Below the pieces are notes generated by a model, which searched no databases, was not told the origin of the DNA, and worked only from the letters and a program-made list of their open reading frames with translations. A program made the position numbers and the translations under genes. Positions 59,031-64,000 of a DNA stretch of 64,000 nucleotides are shown piece after piece. Location of the stretch: the NCBI RefSeq assembly GCF_901875305.1, contig NZ_CABFLY010000003.1:62001-126000 (forward strand), read 5' to 3'. This stretch comes from Rothia mucilaginosa (GTDB lineage: Bacteria > Actinomycetota > Actinomycetes > Actinomycetales > Micrococcaceae). Each line of letters begins with the position of its first letter. Position 1 is the stretch's first letter.

Positions 59031-59060
59031 GGGGGCCGGAACCATATGGTTCCGGCCCCC
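59031..59060. terminator. Convergent terminator between the TIGR01906 and pmt genes
   Basis: GGGGGCCGGAACC pairs with GGTTCCGGCCCCC around a 4-base loop. Confidence 0.95.
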
Positions 59061-59098
59061 CCACGTATTTGGGTCGCCCGCGGATTAGATCCGGGATC

Positions 59099-60730
59099 CT
59101 AAATCCAAGACTTGAACCACATGTGCGAGTACCACTGCTCGTAGGGAATAACCTGAGCCGTCCACAGCGGCATAAAGTATGCGCTCACCACGAGCACACC
59201 TACCAGGTACAGCACAACCACGGTCACGCCGACGCGCGCCCTTACCACCGAGCCGCGAGCCCCCGAGAGGCCCAGGCCTAGGGTACCAGCCAACAGCAGA
59301 ATCAGGAACGGCTCGAAGGACAGCGCGTAGAAGTAGAACATCGTGCGGGTCGGGTACATAAACCACGGGAAGTAACCGGCGCCAAACACCAGCAGCAACG
59401 CACCAAAACGCCAGTCCCGTTTGAGCAGGAACACGAGCAACCCCACCAGTGCCGCGGGAATAAACGCCCACCAGATCGCCGGGTTACCAATGTTCAAAAT
59501 GGCCTCGGAGCAGGACTTTACCGTGCATCCGGCGGAACCCATTTTTGGTGACTCGTAGAAGTATGAGGTCGGGCGGCCCAGAATCAGCCACTGCCACGCC
59601 TGCGATGAATAGGTGTGCGGGCTACTCAGACCCGAGTGGAACTTGAAAGCGGAGGCGTGGTACTCCCATAGGGAACGCAAATCCTCGGGAAGCCACAGAA
59701 GACCCTTACCCGGGTTCTCCTGAGCCCAGTGACGGAAGTACGCGTTCGACGACTGGAACCAACCGGCCCAGGTGCTCAGATACACCAGCAGGCCCACGCC
59801 AATCATCTGCACGAAAGCCGGGATGCCGTCGCGCACCAGAGCAGTCAAACCCCACTTCGGCAGGCCAACGATGCGGCGGGCGTTCATATCCCAGAAAACC
59901 GTCAGCAGACCCATCGCGGCGATGAAGAAGAGAGAGTTCCACTTCACGCCCACGGCGGCACCGGCGCACACACCGGCCGCCACACGCCACAGACGCAGGC
60001 CCATACTCGGGCCCCAAGACATCGGGGGAAGCTCCCCCTGATGATGCCGGGCCGCCTCCGCAATATTACGAGCCAACACACGCCGGGCGTGGATGCGGTC
60101 CAAGAGCAAGCACACGAAGGTCGCCAGAATCCAGAACATCTGGAAGATATCGAGTAGCGCCAGACGCGACTCAACCAACATGAGGCCGTCCACCGTGGCC
60201 AACAGCGCCGCAATGGTCGAAACCGTCACGGAACGGAAAAGCAACCACGCGGCGTAGGCAATCAGTGCCACCGACAGCGTACCGATAAGGGCCGCTGAAA
60301 CGCGCCAACCGAAGGGACTATTATCGCCAAAAATCGCCATGCCCGCGGCGATCATCCACTTACCCAGCGGCGGATGCACCACGTACTCCGGTGAGTCCGG
60401 CAGGATGCCCGAGGGGTGCCCCGCCACGAAAGAAGCGTTCGCGTCCTTCGTCCAGCTCAGCTCGTAGCCGTAGTGGACGTAGGAGTAAGCATCTTTCGCG
60501 TAGTAGGTTTCGTCGAAGACGATGGCGTTCGGGTGAGCCAAGTTGTAGAAGCGCAGCACGCCGGCCAGTAGCACAATTAGTGTGGGGGCTACCCAACCCC
60601 AGCGCGGGGCACGGATGTAGGCGACAGCGAGGGCATCGAGCAGGGAGTCCAGACCGTAGCGTCCTGCACGGACGGCGGCCCGGCTCGACCCGGTCGAGGC
60701 CTCGGGGGAGGAGAGCTTAGGTATCTTCAC
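59099..60730 (-). CDS. pmt: Polyprenyl-phosphate-mannose-protein mannosyltransferase
   Basis: This 543-residue membrane enzyme transfers mannose from polyprenyl-phosphate-mannose to Ser/Thr of exported proteins. It has about 11 helices and the catalytic Asp-Glu motif in the first extracytoplasmic loop (IVFDETYYAKDAYSY near residue 73). HPPLGKWMI and VGVKWNSLFF are also family motifs. The GTG at 60730 lies 6 bases after TAGGAT, so it is probably leaderless. It is divergent from rsmI, as pmt and rsmI are in mycobacteria. manC in this window supplies its sugar nucleotide. Confidence 0.95.
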   Translation of the reverse strand: MKIPKLSSPEASTGSSRAAVRAGRYGLDSLLDALAVAYIRAPRWGWVAPTLIVLLAGVLRFYNLAHPNAIVFDETYYAKDAYSYVHYGYELSWTKDANASFVAGHPSGILPDSPEYVVHPPLGKWMIAAGMAIFGDNSPFGWRVSAALIGTLSVALIAYAAWLLFRSVTVSTIAALLATVDGLMLVESRLALLDIFQMFWILATFVCLLLDRIHARRVLARNIAEAARHHQGELPPMSWGPSMGLRLWRVAAGVCAGAAVGVKWNSLFFIAAMGLLTVFWDMNARRIVGLPKWGLTALVRDGIPAFVQMIGVGLLVYLSTWAGWFQSSNAYFRHWAQENPGKGLLWLPEDLRSLWEYHASAFKFHSGLSSPHTYSSQAWQWLILGRPTSYFYESPKMGSAGCTVKSCSEAILNIGNPAIWWAFIPAALVGLLVFLLKRDWRFGALLLVFGAGYFPWFMYPTRTMFYFYALSFEPFLILLLAGTLGLGLSGARGSVVRARVGVTVVVLYLVGVLVVSAYFMPLWTAQVIPYEQWYSHMWFKSWI

Positions 60731-60855
60731 CCATCCATCCTAAATGGTTAGACAGTGCGATGCACCATTTCCGCCCGGTGACGAGGGTATATGACGCCCG
60801 GAGGACCCGCCGCCGGGAAAGCGTAACCCGAACGCGCCGCCCGAAAAGTGAGCGC

Positions 60856-60861
60856 TACACT
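60856..60861 (+). promoter_or_regulatory. Likely -10 box of rsmI
   Basis: TACACT 41 bases before the ATG, in the 172-bp gap shared with the divergent pmt gene. Confidence 0.5.
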
Positions 60862-60902
60862 TAGGTGGTAAGCGAAGACCAGACACAGACACGAGGCCTG
60901 CC

Positions 60903-61841
60903 ATGACTGCACCCGCCGCGGAACACCCCGAAGAACCCATCGAGCTCTCCGAACCCTCAACGGCCGAGGCACTTAACAATGACGTGCCCGTCACGACCGA
61001 AGAAGGCGGCGTGCTTATCCTCGGTGGCACCCCCATCGGCAACCTGGCTGACGCCTCCGACCGCCTGCGCTCGGCTCTTGCCACTGCCGACCTCATTGCC
61101 GTCGAGGACACCCGCAAGTTGCGGACCCTCGCTTCCGGGCTTGGCGTGCGCACTCGCGGCCGCGTCATCGTCAACCACGACCATAACGAAGAAGAGCGTA
61201 GCGCAACCATCGTGCAGGCAGTGCAGGACGGCCAGCGCGTGCTCCTCCTCTCGGATGCGGGCATGCCCACCGTCTCCGATCCCGGCTACGTGGCCGCGGC
61301 AGCCGTTGCCGAGGCGAACCTGCCCATCACCGTGGTGCCCGGCCCCTCCGCCGCCTTGACCGCGCTCGCGCTATCGGGCCTGCCCACCGGCCGCTTCGCC
61401 TTCGAGGGTTTCCTGGCCCGCAAGGGCTCCGAGCGTTCGCGTCGCCTCGCCTCGCTGGCGGGAGAAGAGCGCACCATGATTTTCTACGAATCCCCGCACC
61501 GCACCGCCGCGACCCTCGCTGATTTTGTGCAGACCTTCGGCGCGGACCGTCGAGGCACCGTCAGCCGCGAGCTGACCAAGCTCTATGAGGAGGTTCGCCG
61601 CGGCACCCTCGCTGAGCTCGCCGAGTGGGCTGAAGCCGAACGTATCCGCGGTGAGATTGTCATTATTGTCGAGGGCGCGCAAGCCCCCGAAACCCCCGAA
61701 GCTCAGGACGTCGTGCAGTTGGTTCTCGACCGCGTGGCCGCCGGTGAGCGTCTCAAGGCCGCCTGCGCCGCCGTTGCTGCCGAGACCGGCACCTCCAAGC
61801 GCGAGCTGTACGAGGCAGCCCTGGCTGCCCGTGCGGAATAA
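60903..61841 (+). CDS. rsmI: 16S rRNA (cytidine-1402-2'-O)-methyltransferase
   Basis: RsmI methylates the 2'-O of C1402 in the decoding centre of 16S rRNA. The 312-residue protein has the SAM-binding start GGTPIGNLADAS, AVEDTRKLRTL, LLLSDAGMPTVSDPG, VVPGPSAALTALALSGL, FEGFLARKG, and the end GEIVIIVEG, all family signatures. The first ~35 residues are an acidic extension. GAGG lies before the ATG. tatD follows, while metG, often between them in mycobacteria, is absent. Confidence 0.95.
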   Translation: MTAPAAEHPEEPIELSEPSTAEALNNDVPVTTEEGGVLILGGTPIGNLADASDRLRSALATADLIAVEDTRKLRTLASGLGVRTRGRVIVNHDHNEEERSATIVQAVQDGQRVLLLSDAGMPTVSDPGYVAAAAVAEANLPITVVPGPSAALTALALSGLPTGRFAFEGFLARKGSERSRRLASLAGEERTMIFYESPHRTAATLADFVQTFGADRRGTVSRELTKLYEEVRRGTLAELAEWAEAERIRGEIVIIVEGAQAPETPEAQDVVQLVLDRVAAGERLKAACAAVAAETGTSKRELYEAALAARAE

Positions 61842-61956
61842 TGAACCGTCCGGAACAGTAATCACTTTGGTGTCGCACCCCCCCCCCATAGGGTGGACCT
61901 CGGATTACCCTGTGCGGACTACCTCGCGGCATTGCAAACACACAGAAGGAATCCCC

Positions 61957-63030
61957 ATGTGCCAGAACCATACCGGTAACGCTATCACCCAGGAAGACCT
62001 GAACGCCCTCGCCGCCTTGGCCGGCTACACTCTGCCCACCCCCGCACAGCTGGAGGGAACCGTGCTGCCGCAGGGCTGGAGCATCGTGCCCGGCGAGATT
62101 CCGGCCCCCTACGAGGCGGAACTCTACGCTGGTATTAGCGACGCCGAGGGCGGGGAAGGCACCCGCCGCCGCTCCACGACCGGTGAGAACGGTCGTAGCC
62201 GCAACCTGGTTTTCCCACCCGCCCCCGAGCCGCTGCCCTACCCCATCGTTGACAACCACACTCACATGGACCTGCTCGACGGCGAGGTAGAAATCAGCGC
62301 CCGCGATGCGCTCGATGCCGGTGAGAAGCTCGGCATCGGCGCCATCGTGCAGGTCGGATGCGACATCCCCTCCTCCCTCTACGCCGTGGCCGCCGCCCAG
62401 GCTGACGAGCGTGTGCTGGCCGCCGTCGCCATTCACCCGAACACCGCGCCCGAGCTTGCCCAGGCTGGAACCCTCGAAGAGGCGCTCGCAACCCTGGACC
62501 GCCTGGCCGCTGCCGACCGCGTGCGCGCCATCGGTGAGACCGGCCTGGACTACTTCCGCACCGGAGATGAGGGTAAGGAAGCACAGCACTACAGCTTCCG
62601 CGAGCACATCCGTCTGGCAAAGAAGCATAACCTGGCGCTGCAGATTCACGACCGTGATGCCCACGAGGACGTCGTGCGCATCCTGGACGAGGAGGGCGCG
62701 CCGGCGCGGACCGTGTTCCACTGCTACTCGGGTGGGCCCGAGCTGGCCGCAATCTGTAACGAGCGCGGCTGGTACATGAGCTTTTCGGGTACGGTTACCT
62801 TCAAGAACTCGAAGGGTATTCAGGAATCGCTGGCGATGGCTCGACCGGAGCTGATTCTGGCTGAGACGGATGCGCCGTTCTTGACCCCGCATCCGTTCCG
62901 TGGTCGCCCGAATGCGTCTTATATGACAAATTACACAGTGCGTTTTATGGCGGCTCACCGCAGTGAGGAGCTGGAGGCGTTGTGCCGCCGCATCCGCGAA
63001 AATTCGGAGCGTGTGTACGGTCAGTGGTAG
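61957..63030 (+). CDS. tatD: TatD-family metal-dependent hydrolase with N-terminal extension
   Basis: A 357-residue TatD-type deoxyribonuclease with a TIM-barrel. Metal ligands are seen in DNHTHMD at residue ~99, IGETGLDY (Glu), QIHDRDAHEDV (His), FHCYSGG (His) and AETDAPFLTP (Asp). TatD enzymes trim 3' ends of damaged DNA and also handle D-amino acid peptides. The ~95 residues before the first metal motif are extra and contain an Arg/Ser stretch. The ATG at 61957 has AGAAGGA 6 bases upstream, so the extension is real; the longer frame from 61585 overlaps rsmI and is rejected. Confidence 0.92.
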   Translation: MCQNHTGNAITQEDLNALAALAGYTLPTPAQLEGTVLPQGWSIVPGEIPAPYEAELYAGISDAEGGEGTRRRSTTGENGRSRNLVFPPAPEPLPYPIVDNHTHMDLLDGEVEISARDALDAGEKLGIGAIVQVGCDIPSSLYAVAAAQADERVLAAVAIHPNTAPELAQAGTLEEALATLDRLAAADRVRAIGETGLDYFRTGDEGKEAQHYSFREHIRLAKKHNLALQIHDRDAHEDVVRILDEEGAPARTVFHCYSGGPELAAICNERGWYMSFSGTVTFKNSKGIQESLAMARPELILAETDAPFLTPHPFRGRPNASYMTNYTVRFMAAHRSEELEALCRRIRENSERVYGQW

Positions 63031-63303
63031 GCTGATCAGTCTGCTAGGTTATGAGGCGAGTGTATTTTTCAGTACGATGTTCTATGACGGCTGTGATTGT
63101 GCATTATCTTTTTATTAGCGAATGTGCATGTTTCTGTGATAGTTTCATATTATTCACTCTCATATAAATATTCTCTTCCGGAAGTCGTAGATAGAGATAC
63201 CCCAACCACCTGACGTTTGCACGATATGTGCTATGTCCGGGTTCCTCTCTAAGCACTATGTGCTCCCCATGCGGCGTCATCATGAAATCGGAGGATTCTT
63301 TTG
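63031..63303 (+). other. AT-rich gap upstream of the glycosyltransferase
   Basis: No gene is seen in this 273-bp stretch. It is AT-rich from 63090 to 63170 and may carry the promoter of the next gene. CGGAGGA at 63290 is the ribosome site for 63304. Confidence 0.5.
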
Positions 63304-64000
63304 ATGAGAATTACTAAATATGTTCTGGGCCTGGACGGTGCTAACCGTTTTGACTCGTTCTATTCGGTGGGTGCGCCTGCCCAGGGATTCGTCCGGTATT
63401 CAGCGGTTGATAATCGTGATAATCACGTCACTGCTTCTGAGTTCGATGCCGAGGCGTTCCGTCAGCGTTGGCATTGCAACCCGAAGCCCGCTGAGAAAGG
63501 CTGTATGCTCAGTCACGTGAAGATGTGGAAGGAGTTCGTTGCATCAGATGCTGATTGGGCTCTGATTGCGGAGGACGACGCACTGATTTCTTCTGATGCT
63601 CAGGCAGTAGTCGAGGCAATTATCACGAAGTACCCGCAGGTTCAACTGGTGAATCTCAGCGATTCTTTTGCAAATGATGCGGGCAAATTGAATCCGCACG
63701 TGGAGTATATTCGCTTGTCATTGTTGTCTCCTTTCGTATACGGCAAGTACCGTATGGGTAAGCCGTACGGTAGCTGGCCTTTGGTTTGTACTGGCCTGTA
63801 TCTGATTTCCCGATCGGGTGCTGAGCTGTTGCTCAAGCAGTTCGAGAGTAAGGTTCCGGGTACTGTGGCTGATGACTATAAGCTGTACCAGCAGTGGGGC
63901 GTGGATGTGCGTTTTGTACAGCCTGGTCTGTGCGGCTGGGAGGGTAGTAGCGTTATTTTGGAATCCGGTAAGCGTCATCTGGATAAGGTGAATAGTCTCC
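63304..64000 (+). CDS. Glycosyltransferase family 25 (partial, runs off the window)
   Basis: The frame from ATG 63304 is open to the window edge, 232 codons, with no stop. GAEKGCMLSHVKMWKEF-like sequence (KGCMLSHVKMW) and ALIAEDDALI match the GT25 (LPS-type galactosyltransferase) core, where the E-D-D binds the sugar nucleotide. The substrate is unknown; in Gram-positives GT25 genes often sit in surface-glycan or capsule loci, which may continue to the right. CGGAGGA 7 bases before the ATG gives a clear start. Base composition is slightly more AT-rich than its left neighbours. Confidence 0.85.
   Translation, partial: MRITKYVLGLDGANRFDSFYSVGAPAQGFVRYSAVDNRDNHVTASEFDAEAFRQRWHCNPKPAEKGCMLSHVKMWKEFVASDADWALIAEDDALISSDAQAVVEAIITKYPQVQLVNLSDSFANDAGKLNPHVEYIRLSLLSPFVYGKYRMGKPYGSWPLVCTGLYLISRSGAELLLKQFESKVPGTVADDYKLYQQWGVDVRFVQPGLCGWEGSSVILESGKRHLDKVNSL

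Overview
The window looks like the chromosome of a high-GC Gram-positive actinobacterium of the family Micrococcaceae, most probably Rothia (for example R. mucilaginosa or a relative). This rests on family recognition and gene order, not on a search. The pointers are a mycothiol S-conjugate amidase (mca), a WhiB iron-sulfur regulator, PerM, a protein O-mannosyltransferase, a FemAB-type peptidoglycan bridge enzyme, and several gene orders that actinobacteria share with Mycobacterium: perM-purN-purH, mazG-eno-divIC-DUF501-ppx, greA/mca/uppS, purE-purK/GtrA, and pmt/rsmI-tatD. Most genes have G or C at third codon positions. At least ten have a TANNNT hexamer 6-8 bases before an ATG or GTG and no usable ribosome site, which suggests leaderless mRNAs.

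Layout. 1-1045: a decayed-looking Phd/VapC toxin-antitoxin pair. 1179-10368: PerM with a TolA-like tail, then purN, purH, a TetR regulator, glyA and folD, i.e. inosinate synthesis and one-carbon supply. 10491-14595: a GntR regulator divergent from exonuclease III, trpS, a 2'-5' RNA ligase-like protein and a frameshifted His-tailed lipoprotein. 14875-21423: manC, the sdhCDAB operon and an M20 amidohydrolase. 21665-31467: a 993-residue acidic protein, mazG, eno, divIC, a DUF501 protein, ppx and a membrane-anchored subtilase. 32000-43751: ndh, an unusual tRNA with a UAA anticodon, a HAD phosphatase, a Bax inhibitor-1 family protein, an AI-2E family permease, ilvA, greA, mca, a Z-isoprenyl diphosphate synthase, a prepilin peptidase-like protein and a Nudix hydrolase.

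43799-47543 is the one clear accessory island. It is bounded by an exact 44-bp direct repeat that is itself a hairpin terminator. It holds an unknown beta-rich gene, then a translationally coupled trio: an AT-rich FAD/NAD(P)-binding oxidoreductase, a small cysteine-containing protein of no family I know, and an MFS exporter. It has no transposase or integrase. This is the best candidate for an undescribed system.

47590-64000 returns to core genes: fumC, carbonic anhydrase, glpX, a FemAB-like transferase, purE-purK, GtrA, a TIGR03089-like protein, a whiB2-like regulator, a DUF3499 protein, a TIGR01906 membrane protein, pmt, rsmI, tatD and the start of a family-25 glycosyltransferase that runs off the end.

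Together the genes cover purine synthesis (purN, purH, purE, purK, plus one-carbon supply from glyA and folD), part of the TCA cycle and respiration (sdh, fumC, ndh), glycolysis/gluconeogenesis (eno, glpX), cell envelope and division (divIC, perM, uppS, femX, manC, pmt, GtrA) and thiol defence (mca).
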